Below are positions 1 through 6,374 of a DNA stretch of 9,719 bases, piece after piece (positions within the stretch are counted from its first letter, which is position 1; each line of letters opens with the position of its first letter). The notes under the pieces were generated by a model. That model ran no database searches, was not told where the DNA came from, and saw only the letters and a list, made by a program, of their open reading frames with translations. The stretch is from contig CAMBID010000013.1 in NCBI GenBank assembly GCA_945867445.1, positions 1-9,719 on the forward strand, in the 5' to 3' direction. This DNA comes from an uncultured Clostridia bacterium (GTDB taxonomy: Bacteria > Bacillota > Clostridia > Oscillospirales > Oscillospiraceae). Both the position numbers and the translations under genes were made by a program.

Positions 1-37
1 AAGACAATTGTCTTGTTTTTCATGGATTCCAGTATGA
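1..37 (-). repeat. Structured repeat, partial copy (outer end only)
   Basis: Read on the minus strand, this stretch starts TCATACTGGAATCCATG and runs into the inverted repeat AAAAACAAGAC-AATT-GTCTT before the window edge cuts it. It matches the 5' end of the full copy at 7893-8038 with three differences over about 40 bases (A/G after CATACT, G/T before the A run, and the first loop base). The element therefore continues leftward out of the window, in the opposite orientation to the two full copies. Identity is seen in the sequence; membership of the same family is a firm inference because the unique end motif and the 11-base stem word are both shared. Confidence 0.8.
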
Positions 38-87
38 CGGGGTGATAAAGGCGCTGTAAACAAACTGTGAATGTTCAGGGCGGGTGA

Positions 88-116
88 TTGACTTTTCCGC
101 AAAGACTTGTTATGGT
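88..116 (+). promoter_or_regulatory. Putative sigma-A promoter feeding directly into a terminator
   Basis: TTGACT (88-93) is followed after 17 bases by TATGGT (111-116), with a TG one base upstream of the -10 (extended -10 type). No open reading frame of any size with a ribosome binding site follows before the terminator at 167-203. The expected start of transcription is about base 122. Strength is uncertain because the -10 box matches at only four of six positions. Confidence 0.45.
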
Positions 117-121
117 TAACA

Positions 122-203
122 CAGGAAGAGTTAATTAGACATTTTTCCTCTCCTTTCTCAACCGGAGAAGCGGGGTGCCCGGGGGGCACCCCGCTTCCCT
201 TTT
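122..203 (+). ncRNA. Candidate small RNA of about 80 nt
   Basis: This is the stretch between the putative promoter at 88-116 and the strong terminator hairpin at 167-203. It contains no convincing reading frame; the only one spans the start site and has eight codons. It carries an unpaired pyrimidine run (TTTTTCCTCTCCTTTCTC, 142-159) next to the terminator stem. Such CU-rich single-stranded segments are typical of Gram-positive sRNAs that pair with ribosome binding sites, and bases 148-154 could pair with the AGGAGAG in front of the DUF2975 gene. It could equally be a leftover promoter-terminator pair from a deleted gene, or the 3' end of a transcript entering from the left. Confidence 0.3.
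167..203 (+). terminator. Rho-independent terminator
   Basis: A perfect 14-bp stem, GAAGCGGGGTGCCC (167-180) with GGGCACCCCGCTTC (184-197), has a 3-base loop and is followed by CCTTTTG. The T run lies on the plus-strand side only, so it ends plus-strand transcription and insulates the DUF2975 operon from whatever lies upstream. Confidence 0.75.
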
Positions 204-244
204 GTCCAGAGCGGCGGGGATAGAGGAATGATTTCCGCTGCCCG

Positions 245-292
245 ATGATAATTTATTGAAAAACGATAAATTATCATTGACAAACGATAAAT
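245..292. promoter_or_regulatory. Operator-like inverted and direct repeats
   Basis: A perfect 12-base inverted repeat, ATGATAATTTAT (245-256) and ATAAATTATCAT (266-277), runs into the -35 box. Inside it CGATAAAT (264-271) recurs at 285-292, exactly 21 bases on, so the two lie on the same face of the helix. ATTTATTG (251-258) is a near-match in the opposite orientation. The second direct copy is between the -35 and -10 boxes. An autoregulating HTH protein is encoded two genes down (962-1177), making it the natural candidate binder; that link is inference. Confidence 0.6.
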
Positions 293-305
293 CCTGTGGT
301 AGCAT
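277..305 (+). promoter_or_regulatory. Promoter of the DUF2975-HTH-DUF4173 operon
   Basis: A perfect -35 TTGACA (277-282), a 17-base spacer and a -10 TAGCAT (300-305) precede the operon by about 60 bases. The spacer contains a copy of the CGATAAAT repeat. A further inverted repeat, CCTGTGG (293-299) and CCACAGG (310-316), brackets the -10 box. A protein bound at either set of sites would block RNA polymerase. Confidence 0.65.
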
Positions 306-365
306 GAAGCCACAGGACCGGGGAAGGCCCTGCGGATGCAGCGCCCCGGACAGGAGGAGAGACGG

Positions 366-950
366 ATGAAGAAACATTCTGTGGAGCGTCTCGCGGCGGT
401 GCTGCGGGTACTGGTGACCATCGCTCTGATCTGCAATCTTGTGATCCTTTACCTGGTGCCGGTGGCAGTGGTGTCGGGCGGGACCAGCCTTCCGGACAGC
501 GTGCTGAACTACCTGAATGGGCTCTTCCGCCCAGGGGAGGATGACATCGTGGCGGCAGCCGCCGCAGCCAGCTTTTTGGCCTGGTTCTGGGTTTGGAAGA
601 GCGCGTATCAGGCGATGCTGACGCTGTTTCTGGTGGTGTCCGGAGTCTGCACGGCGGTGATTCTCCGGCAGGCCAGGAATGTGCTGGGGAGCATCCTCCG
701 GGAGGAACCGTTCTCTTTGGCGAACGCCATGGCCCTGCGCCGGGCGGCGGTCTGTGGATTCCTGATCTCCGGGGCGGCCCTGGTCCGGGTGATCTTCAAC
801 ATGGCGTACTACGCCTCACTCCGCCCCCTTGCCAGCTACAACACCCTTTTCATCCCACTTTTCGCCATGTTCGGATTGCTTTGCCTCGTGATGTCCGCCC
901 TCTTCCGCCAGGCGGCGGATCTGAAGGCGGAAAACGACCTGACCATTTAA
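366..950 (+). CDS. DUF2975 family membrane protein
   Basis: A 194-residue integral membrane protein of the DUF2975 family, whose biochemical role is unknown. Hydrophobic segments lie at about residues 11-35, 82-100, 125-147 and 160-180, with a short weaker one around 62-78. The cytoplasmic loop after the second main segment has the family's 'EEPF...N...LR' pattern (residues 113-125), and the C-terminus is charged. Family members are commonly encoded next to a small Cro/C1-type HTH gene, as here, 11 bases downstream. I start at 366 because AGGAGG (352-357) sits 8 bases upstream; the in-frame ATG at 336 has no comparable site and would overlap the ribosome binding region. A strong promoter with repeats suggests the operon is tightly repressed under some conditions. 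Confidence 0.8.
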   Translation: MKKHSVERLAAVLRVLVTIALICNLVILYLVPVAVVSGGTSLPDSVLNYLNGLFRPGEDDIVAAAAAASFLAWFWVWKSAYQAMLTLFLVVSGVCTAVILRQARNVLGSILREEPFSLANAMALRRAAVCGFLISGAALVRVIFNMAYYASLRPLASYNTLFIPLFAMFGLLCLVMSALFRQAADLKAENDLTI

Positions 951-961
951 GGGGGCGGAGC

Positions 962-1177
962 ATGGCGATCATGGTGAACCTGGATGTGGTGATGGCCCAG
1001 CGGAAGATGACCCTTTCCCAGCTTTCGGAGCAGGTGGACATCACCCTGGCCAACCTCAGCATCCTGAAGAACAACAAGGCCAAGGCAGTGCGCTTTTCCA
1101 CGCTGGAGGCCATCTGCGCCGCCCTGGACTGCCAGCCGGGAGACATCCTGGTCTACGTCCCGGACGGGAAAGAATGA
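962..1177 (+). CDS. Small Cro/C1-type HTH transcriptional regulator (YozG-like)
   Basis: A 71-residue protein that is almost entirely one XRE-family helix-turn-helix: a short N-terminal strand, then 'MTLSQLSEQVDITLANLSIL' (16-35) as the DNA-contacting core, then a helix around 'RFSTLEAICAALDCQPGDIL' typical of the YozG/HTH_26 subgroup. It has no sensor domain, so it is either a simple autorepressor or is controlled by its membrane partner. It begins 11 bases after the DUF2975 stop with GGCGGAG just upstream; an alternative ATG lies nine bases later (971). The pairing with DUF2975 is a recurrent arrangement in Firmicutes. The likely target is the repeat cluster at 245-316, but this is inferred from position only. 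Confidence 0.85.
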   Translation: MAIMVNLDVVMAQRKMTLSQLSEQVDITLANLSILKNNKAKAVRFSTLEAICAALDCQPGDILVYVPDGKE

Positions 1178-1183
1178 CATGAC

Positions 1184-1204
1184 CTGTCTCCGGCAGGGAG
1201 ACAG
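1184..1204 (+). other. Intercistronic hairpin
   Basis: CTGTCTCC (1184-1191) pairs with GGAGACAG (1197-1204) around a 5-base loop, between the HTH and DUF4173 genes. No T run follows, so it is not an ordinary terminator. Its 3' arm covers the GGGAG that would serve a GTG start at 1204, favouring the ATG at 1225 for the next gene. It may affect RNA processing or the ratio of the two products. Confidence 0.45.
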
Positions 1205-1224
1205 TGAGAAAGGAAAATTGCAGC

Positions 1225-2733
1225 ATGGACGAGAAATTTGCCCTGCCGGCGGCAGGGCCGGATAATTGCGCCAAAAATCCGGCGCTTCCAGCGAAAAAGT
1301 ACGACATCACAGGCCGGGACCGCTTGCTGCTGCCCCTGACTCTGGCCGCCTGTACGCTGGCGGCGGACAGCATCATCCTCCACGACTGGGGCCTGGGTGT
1401 CACGCTGACGGTGCTGGCGTGGTATGCCCTCCTGGACCTCCGTCTCGGCTGGGGACGTCTCACGGCGGGCAGCGGCAAGTGCCTGCTGACAGCCAACGTT
1501 CTCCTGGCCCTTTGGTACGCCCTGGGCTCCGGCTGGTACTTCCGGCTCTGGAATTTCGGGGCGCTGCTGCTCTTGCTGCCCCTCCACGCGGCGGGCTGCT
1601 CGGCGGAGACGCATCTCCCCTGGCAGCGGCCCGGCATGCTGGGCGAGCGGTTCCGCCTGACGATCAGCGGGCTTTTCAGGGACCTGGGAGCGGGCTTTGC
1701 CGCCCTGGGGAGCTTCGGGCGGAAGCGCTGGGACCTCCGGCGGGCGGCGGGCGTCCTCTTCGGCTGCGCCGGGGCGCTGGCGCTGCTGGCGATCCTGATC
1801 CCGGTCCTCCTGCGGGCGGACGCCCTCTTCGCCCATGAGATGAGCGCCCTTTTCACCTGGGAGCTGCCGGAGCTCCGCTTCCCCCAGGCGGTGGGCGTCG
1901 GGCTGGTGCTGACGCCCTTCGCCTTCTCCCTCCTTTGGCGGCTGGCCTATCCCCGGGAGGGGAAGGCGGCCCCGCAGGCCCGGCAGCCCCGGCTGCCGGC
2001 GGCGGTGTTCCTCCTCAGCCTCCTGGCGCTGGACGGGCTCTATCTCCTCTTCCTGGGGGTACAGTCTGCGGGGCTTTTCGGCGGGCCGGGGTATCTTGCC
2101 AGCCGGGGCCTCAGCTATGCCGATTGGGCCCGGAGCGGCTTTTTTCAGATGGTCCGTGTGACGGTGGTGAATCTCAGCGTTCTGCTGGGGGCGGTCACCT
2201 GGACAAAACGGGAGCGGGGGTTTCCGGCCATCCGCGTGGCCGCCGCCGTGCTGACGGGGGAGAGTTTTCTGCTTCTGGGCAGCGCCGCCTGGCGGATGAG
2301 CCTCTATGTCTCCGCCTACGGGCTTAGCTTCAAGCGCTGCATGACCTATTGGGGCATGGCGGTGATGGCGGCGCTCTTCGCCTTCGCCGCCGGGAAGCTG
2401 GCAAAGCCGGAGCGCTCTTTCTGCCGCCTGGCGTTCCCGTTTTTGCTTGGGGCCTGGCTGCTCATCGCCTATCTGCCCGTGGACGCCCTGGTGGCCCGGG
2501 ATCAGGTGCGCCGGGGGAGCGGGGACGTGGAGTATTTGCTCTATGACCTCTCCTACGACTCCCTGGCCTTCCTGTCCGGGGAGGGGGAACGTGTCTTGGC
2601 CGCCGGGGACGGCAGTTCCCGCTCCGTGGAGGAGCGCATCGCGGAGCGCCGGGCCCAGGCGGCGGGGGAGTGCCGCCGCTGGGAGAGCTGGAACCTCTCG
2701 GCGTATCTTGCTTCCCGGGGCGGGACAGAGTGA
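1225..2733 (+). CDS. DUF4173 family polytopic membrane protein
   Basis: A 502-residue multi-pass membrane protein, recognisable as DUF4173 (related to DUF4153) from the conserved stretch around residues 352-372, 'AAWRMSLYVSAYGLSFKR', and the preceding 'TKRERG' loop. The N-terminal 30 or so residues are polar and cytoplasmic, followed by about ten or more hydrophobic segments; the C-terminal 80 residues are charged and end with 'WESWNLSAYLA', usual for the family. Function is unknown. Members are often encoded with DUF2975 and small HTH genes, so the three probably work as one unit. I start at ATG 1225 (AAAGGA at 1209-1214); a GTG at 1204 in the same frame would add seven residues, but its ribosome binding site is inside a hairpin. 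The gene is rich in GC at third positions, like its neighbours. Confidence 0.8.
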   Translation: MDEKFALPAAGPDNCAKNPALPAKKYDITGRDRLLLPLTLAACTLAADSIILHDWGLGVTLTVLAWYALLDLRLGWGRLTAGSGKCLLTANVLLALWYALGSGWYFRLWNFGALLLLLPLHAAGCSAETHLPWQRPGMLGERFRLTISGLFRDLGAGFAALGSFGRKRWDLRRAAGVLFGCAGALALLAILIPVLLRADALFAHEMSALFTWELPELRFPQAVGVGLVLTPFAFSLLWRLAYPREGKAAPQARQPRLPAAVFLLSLLALDGLYLLFLGVQSAGLFGGPGYLASRGLSYADWARSGFFQMVRVTVVNLSVLLGAVTWTKRERGFPAIRVAAAVLTGESFLLLGSAAWRMSLYVSAYGLSFKRCMTYWGMAVMAALFAFAAGKLAKPERSFCRLAFPFLLGAWLLIAYLPVDALVARDQVRRGSGDVEYLLYDLSYDSLAFLSGEGERVLAAGDGSSRSVEERIAERRAQAAGECRRWESWNLSAYLASRGGTE

Positions 2734-3020
2734 AGGAAGACATAGGGAAACGGAGGGACCGGGTTTGGGCGCCATTGGGCCTTGCGGCCCTCCGCTGGCG
2801 GCGCTTTGGCTCCGGAATGGAGCGGGGCGAGCGCTTTGTGGCGGAGCATGGGGAAGAGATCGTGCGCGCCTCTGGCAGGAGAGCACGGACGGGGCGGGCC
2901 ACGGCAGCGTTCCGGATGGGATCGGATACCGGCACGTCAACTACTGGGCGGGGGAGCACGGGATGCTGGAGTTCATCCTGGCGATGTCCCCGGACGGCTG
3001 CGCCGGAGAAAAGGGAAAAC
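2730..3020 (+). pseudogene. Possible decayed or frameshifted gene downstream of DUF4173
   Basis: A GTG at 2730 overlaps the DUF4173 TGA in the translational-coupling form GTGA. Reading on in that frame gives a plausible protein up to about 2870 ('ERFVAEHGEEIVRA'). After that, the frame one base earlier becomes the better one: 'RLWQESTDGAGHG' leading to 'GYRHVNYWAGEHGMLEFILA' (about 2921-2980), where nearly every third codon position is G or C. A single one-base shift near 2870 would join the two into one product of about 95 residues. No stop codon in any frame precedes the terminator at 3025. It could be a pseudogene, a recoded gene, a sequencing error, or chance in GC-rich DNA. I do not recognise the product. 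Confidence 0.3.
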
Positions 3021-3024
3021 GGAG

Positions 3025-3058
3025 GGAAAGCCGCATGGCAAAGGCCATGCGGCTTTCC
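3025..3058 (-). terminator. Terminator for the LysM-GH18 gene, possibly bidirectional
   Basis: A 14-bp perfect stem, GGAAAGCCGCATGG (3025-3038) with CCATGCGGCTTTCC (3045-3058), plus one further C-G pair in the loop, lies five bases beyond the LysM-GH18 stop codon. On the minus strand it is followed by CTCCGTTTTCCC, a modest T run. It also separates that gene from the convergent plus-strand operon. Confidence 0.6.
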
Positions 3059-3062
3059 GGCT

Positions 3063-4337
3063 TCAGTCGATGTCAAAGAGGGAGGCGAGCACCAACCAGG
3101 TTTGGGGGAAGGGGCGCATGATGTTCCAGTATCCCGCCCCCAAGAAACCATACTCGGCCACAAGGCGGAGCTTCGCCGCCTGGCTGCGGGCGTCCTCAAA
3201 CCAGACTTCGTGGAGCGTGCCGTCCTCTGCCCGGTAGCGGTACCAGGGTGCCTGGGCGGTCTCGTCAAACCGGATCTCCGCCCTGTGGCGAATGGCACGG
3301 CGGATGGCCTCCTGGTTGGAGAGGGATTCGGCCCTCGTTTCCCCCTGGCGGTAGGGGAGAGGCCAGTCGTAGCCGTAGTTGGGCACGCCCAGCAGGATCT
3401 TCTCCGGCGGGATCTCCGTCACGGCGTAGTCCAGCACCGCCCGGACGTTGGGGAGGGGGGCCACGGCCATGGGCGGCCCGTAGGTATAGCCCCATTCGTA
3501 GGTCATCAGCAGCACGGCGTCTGCCGCCGCGCCCACGCGGGCGTAGTCGTGGCCCTCGTAGAGGGTGCCGGGCTGGTCCGGGCGGGTCTTGGGGGCCAGG
3601 GCCGCCCAGAGGAAGTACCCCAGGGCATTCAGGCGCTGCCGGAGCCGGGAGAGGAAGTCGGCGTAGGCGTCCGCCAGGGTCCCTGGAAGGTACTCAAAGT
3701 CCACGTCCAGCCCGGCGTAGCCCTTCCGGGACAGGATCTCCAGAATTTCGGCCATTAACCGCTCCTGGGCGGCGGCGTCCGTCAGGAGCTTTTCCGCACG
3801 CTGGACATCAAATTGCTCCTCCTCCGTATAGGTGGAGAGGTGCATCACCGCGCCGGTGCCGTGGGACCGGGCTCCGGCCAGCAGGGCTTCATCCTGAAGG
3901 GGGAGGAGGCCGCCGTCCCGGCTCAGACCGTAGGTGAAGGGCGTGAGGTAGGAGAGAAAGGGGGCGGTTTCACTCAAAAGCTCCGGGGAGAGGAAGGGGT
4001 AGGCGTAGCCGTTGGCAATGGCTGTCCCCAGCCGTTCCTCATGGTAGGAGATCACCAGCACCTGCCCCGGCACCAGGGTACTGCCGCCGCCCAGGGAGAG
4101 GTTATTCCGCCAGAGCTGACAGACGGTGACACCGTAGTCCTGGGCGATGCCGGAGAGGGTCTCTCCCGGGCGCACCGCGTGGACGACATCGGGAAAACGC
4201 AGCACCAACGTCTGCCCCACGGCGAGAGCCCCGTCCTCCCCCACGTCGTTATCCACCATCAGCCGTCGGGGATCGACGCCATAGTTTCGGGCAATGCCGT
4301 AAACCGTCTCCCCGGGGAGCACCACATGAATGAGCAT
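3063..4337 (-). CDS. LysM-LysM-glycosyl hydrolase 18 protein, spore germination/cortex hydrolase type
   Basis: A 424-residue protein of the YaaH/SleL type. Two LysM domains (residues 2-46 and 51-97, each opening with 'PGET') bind peptidoglycan glycan. A GH18 barrel (about 105-415) follows, with the catalytic signature 'GLDVDFE' at 209-215; E215 would be the acid and D211 and D213 its helpers. The first Asp of the textbook GH18 motif is Ala here (A208), and I recall spore-type members also deviating at this end of the motif. Family members cleave N-acetylglucosaminyl bonds in spore cortex fragments during germination. There is no signal peptide, which fits proteins placed on spores from the mother cell. 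Start: ATG 4337 with near-ideal AAAGGAGGGTGATC upstream. It stands alone between two terminators. Confidence 0.85.
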   Translation of the reverse strand: MLIHVVLPGETVYGIARNYGVDPRRLMVDNDVGEDGALAVGQTLVLRFPDVVHAVRPGETLSGIAQDYGVTVCQLWRNNLSLGGGSTLVPGQVLVISYHEERLGTAIANGYAYPFLSPELLSETAPFLSYLTPFTYGLSRDGGLLPLQDEALLAGARSHGTGAVMHLSTYTEEEQFDVQRAEKLLTDAAAQERLMAEILEILSRKGYAGLDVDFEYLPGTLADAYADFLSRLRQRLNALGYFLWAALAPKTRPDQPGTLYEGHDYARVGAAADAVLLMTYEWGYTYGPPMAVAPLPNVRAVLDYAVTEIPPEKILLGVPNYGYDWPLPYRQGETRAESLSNQEAIRRAIRHRAEIRFDETAQAPWYRYRAEDGTLHEVWFEDARSQAAKLRLVAEYGFLGAGYWNIMRPFPQTWLVLASLFDID

Positions 4338-4385
4338 GGATCACCCTCCTTTCCCGGCAGTCTATGCGGAAAACCGCACGGAAAG

Positions 4386-4415
4386 AACCGGCGCGTCCAG
4401 CTGGACGCGCCGGTT
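4386..4415 (-). terminator. Terminator of the sigma/anti-sigma operon
   Basis: A 13-bp perfect stem, AACCGGCGCGTCC (4386-4398) with GGACGCGCCGGTT (4403-4415), has an AGCT loop and lies three bases after the anti-sigma stop. On the minus strand it is followed by CTTTCCGTGCGGTTTTCC, a poor T run, so termination may be leaky. It separates the operon from the LysM-GH18 gene 48 bases on. Confidence 0.6.
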
Positions 4416-4418
4416 TTC

Positions 4419-5582
4419 TCAGTGCGCGGGGGCCACGTTGGGGGAGAGCTGGGTGAGACCTGTGGGGCGGCCCGCGTCATCGTACCGGAGCCGCCAGGCC
4501 ACCTGCTCATCCCCCCAGGGAACGCAGGTGAAAAAGAGGTCGCCGTCCGTCACGAACTCGTAGAGGTCCAGCTCCGCGTTGGCGGTCAAAAGCCAGCTCT
4601 CGCCGGTGGCGATCTCATAGCAGAGGATGTCGCTGGGCAGCCGGCTTGGCTCCCCCCAGGGGTCCTCAGCGTCCGCGGGGACGAAGGTGTAGTCCACGGA
4701 GTAGAGATAGCCCCGAGCCCCGGTGAAGAAATGCACCCCGTAGGGGAGAATGCGGACCGTGCCGTCGGAGCTGAGCAGGAGTTGGCAGTCGTCCTCCTGC
4801 CCTCCGGCATCGGCGGTGCGGGCGTAAAGGGCCGCGTACTCCCCGGTCTCCCCCAGGGGACTGCCGTAGGGGTCGATCCAGAGAACGCCCGGCAAAGAGA
4901 CGGTCTCGCCGTCCAGGGTCAGGCGGCAGGCCCGGTCCCCCTCCTGGTCCTCCAGCCGGAAAACGTGCTCCCCCAGCTGAAGGATGCTGCGGGAATAGTC
5001 CTTCCCCAGAAAGCGGTCGTAGGGCACCTCCTCCTGCAGGGTCTCCCGGATCTCCCCGGTTTTGCCCTCCAGCAGATATTCCGAGCCCACCTGGCGGCGC
5101 TTGTCATAGACCCGAAGGTCGATGCGCCCATCTGCCAGCAGGGAGAAGCCCATGTGGGAGCATTTCCCCAGGGGGGCGGTAAAGAGCCGCTCTGTCTTCC
5201 CGGTCTCGTGGGGGATGACATAGAGGCTGCGCCCCCGGTCATAGTAGACGCCGTAGCCGTTGATGAGCGCGCCGTCGTACCAGTAGGTGCTGAGGATCTT
5301 CTCAGTGCCGCCCTCCTCCGACCAGCGCCAGAGGCCGCTGTGGGCGACCCGGAAATAGTAGGTCCCGTCCACGATGCTTCCCGGCGTGGCGCTGCAGCCG
5401 GCGCGGAAGTAGTCAAAGCGGAGCAAAGTGTGGATGCCCAGTCCCAGCACCAGGGAAAAGCAGGCGGCTGCGGCGGCGAAGCGGCGGAGCCGCTTCGGCC
5501 AGAGCCGGGGCTTCCGGCCGGCGGCCTCCACCAGGGCGGGGTCCACGTGGTCCAGGGCGTTCAGGATGTCTTCCGCTCTCAT
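4419..5582 (-). CDS. Membrane anti-sigma factor-like protein with large extracellular domain
   Basis: A 387-residue single-pass protein. The N-terminal 34 residues ('MRAEDILNALDHVDPALVEA') are a cytoplasmic helix typical of clostridial anti-sigma partners; a transmembrane segment spans about 35-54; the rest is an extracellular domain rich in beta strands with recurring aromatic/Gly and 'YY' or 'LY' pairs, suggesting a propeller-like fold. The ATG overlaps the sigma factor stop by four bases (ATGA), so the two are translationally coupled. By analogy it would hold the sigma factor at the membrane until an outside signal is sensed or bound by the large domain. The signal is unknown, and no zinc-binding H-C-C anti-sigma motif is visible. 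Longer reading-frame extensions upstream are the shadow of the sigma gene. Confidence 0.7.
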   Translation of the reverse strand: MRAEDILNALDHVDPALVEAAGRKPRLWPKRLRRFAAAAACFSLVLGLGIHTLLRFDYFRAGCSATPGSIVDGTYYFRVAHSGLWRWSEEGGTEKILSTYWYDGALINGYGVYYDRGRSLYVIPHETGKTERLFTAPLGKCSHMGFSLLADGRIDLRVYDKRRQVGSEYLLEGKTGEIRETLQEEVPYDRFLGKDYSRSILQLGEHVFRLEDQEGDRACRLTLDGETVSLPGVLWIDPYGSPLGETGEYAALYARTADAGGQEDDCQLLLSSDGTVRILPYGVHFFTGARGYLYSVDYTFVPADAEDPWGEPSRLPSDILCYEIATGESWLLTANAELDLYEFVTDGDLFFTCVPWGDEQVAWRLRYDDAGRPTGLTQLSPNVAPAH

Positions 5583-6142
5583 ACGTCGTAGCCCTCCTTC
5601 CGAAGCTGCTCCCTCAGGGCTTTCCGGCTCCGGGAGAGACTGCTCTTCACCTTGCTCTCGCTGAGTCCGTAGCGCCGGGCGATATCCAGGATGGAGTCGC
5701 AGTACCAGTAGCGGCGGAGGAAGAGGTTTCGCTTCTCCGCGGGCTGAGCCTGGAGGAAGGCGGAGATGCGCTCCCCCAGGGTCTGGAGATCCAGAGCCTC
5801 CTCCGGGGTCTCTCCGCCGGGCAGGCATTGCAGCAGCTCCTCCGTCAGGGCGGCCACGGCGCCGCCGCCCCGCTTCTCCCGGTTCCGGCTCCGGCAGCGG
5901 TCCAGGGACAGGTGCCGGGTGATCCGGGCCAGGAAGGCGAAGAGGTAGCTGCGGGGCTCATGGGGCGGAATGGAATTCCAGGCGGCAAGATAGGTGTCGT
6001 TCTCGCACTCCTCAGCGTCGTGGGCGTCCGCCAGGATGCGCAGGGCAAGCCCCCGGAGCCGGGAGCCGTACTTCTCTTCGGAGAGGCGCAGCGCCTCCTC
6101 GTTCCGCTGCCAGTAGAGGGCCACGATGGCGTCGTCCTCCAT
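5579..6142 (-). CDS. ECF-type RNA polymerase sigma factor
   Basis: A 187-residue sigma-70 family protein of the extracytoplasmic-function type. Region 2 lies at about residues 10-80, with 'DAEECENDTYLAAWNSIPP' (42-60), the usual form in clostridial members. Region 4 at about 128-180 contains 'ILDIARRYGLSESKVKSSLS', the helix-turn-helix that reads the -35 element. The linker between them is longish, as in this clade. ATG 6142 has AAGGAGG five bases upstream. It directs polymerase to a stress or surface-sensing regulon and is presumably held by the coupled membrane protein downstream. The insertion sequence lies about 120 bases upstream of its start and could have altered its promoter. I see no clear copy of a GGAAC/CGT-type self-promoter. 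Confidence 0.88.
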   Translation of the reverse strand: MEDDAIVALYWQRNEEALRLSEEKYGSRLRGLALRILADAHDAEECENDTYLAAWNSIPPHEPRSYLFAFLARITRHLSLDRCRSRNREKRGGGAVAALTEELLQCLPGGETPEEALDLQTLGERISAFLQAQPAEKRNLFLRRYWYCDSILDIARRYGLSESKVKSSLSRSRKALREQLRKEGYDV

Positions 6143-6157
6143 GGGGGCCTCCTTTCC

Positions 6158-6204
6158 GCCGGGATAGTTCCCGGCCTGCGGTTTCCCTTGGGGCCGTGAG
6201 GCCC
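6158..6204 (-). promoter_or_regulatory. Two hairpins in the leader of the sigma factor gene
   Basis: A 7-bp perfect stem, GCCGGGA (6158-6164) with TCCCGGC (6169-6175), stands immediately upstream of the ribosome binding site. A second, GGGCC (6191-6195) with GGCCC (6200-6204), lies 16 bases beyond. The word GGGATAG of the first recurs at 6213-6219, followed by GGTTCCCC, like a spaced-out copy. They could be protein sites or leader RNA structure; nothing in the sequence decides between these. Confidence 0.35.
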
Positions 6205-6266
6205 TTTCACCTGGGATAGCGATGGTTCCCCCGGCGGCGTCGCAGAATACGGGGAAATTTTACGAA

Positions 6267-6303
6267 ATAAGCATCCACCGGCGAAGCCGGTGGTTTTGCT
6301 TAT
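6267..6303. repeat. IS right-end hairpin
   Basis: An inner 8-bp stem, CCACCGGC (6275-6282) with GCCGGTGG (6286-6293) around a GAA loop, is flanked by an outer 7-bp stem, ATAAGCA (6267-6273) with TGCTTAT (6297-6303), leaving a one-base and a three-base bulge between them. An asymmetrically bulged hairpin is the form bound by IS200/IS605 transposases. A second palindromic hairpin, ACGCGT-CAA-ACGCGT (6331-6345) inside GCAGAC/GTCTGC (6327-6332, 6352-6357), lies between it and tnpA. Confidence 0.7.
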
Positions 6304-6374
6304 GCGGGCAAAGCCCTCTGTTCCTCGCAGACGCGTCAAACGCGTAATACGGTCTGCCAGCTGCGCAGGGACTG

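Noticed and set aside
1153..2940. Minus-strand open frame of 595 codons opposite DUF4173
   Set aside because: Its product is low-complexity and rich in Pro, Arg, Gln and Glu, with no recognisable domain. The plus strand holds a clear membrane protein in the same place.
2670..3758. Long plus-strand open frame of 362 codons
   Set aside because: Most of it is antisense to the LysM-GH18 gene, whose domains and ribosome binding site are clear. Open antisense frames are expected in GC-rich DNA. Only its first part (from 2730) is kept, as a possible decayed gene.
4359..4366. CATAGACT upstream of the LysM-GH18 gene as a sporulation sigma-E/K -10 box
   Set aside because: No matching -35 element is present, and transcription from it would start inside the ribosome binding site.
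3813..5591. Plus-strand open frame of 592 codons across the LysM-GH18 and anti-sigma genes
   Set aside because: It crosses two real minus-strand genes and their terminator, and has no domain or ribosome binding site.
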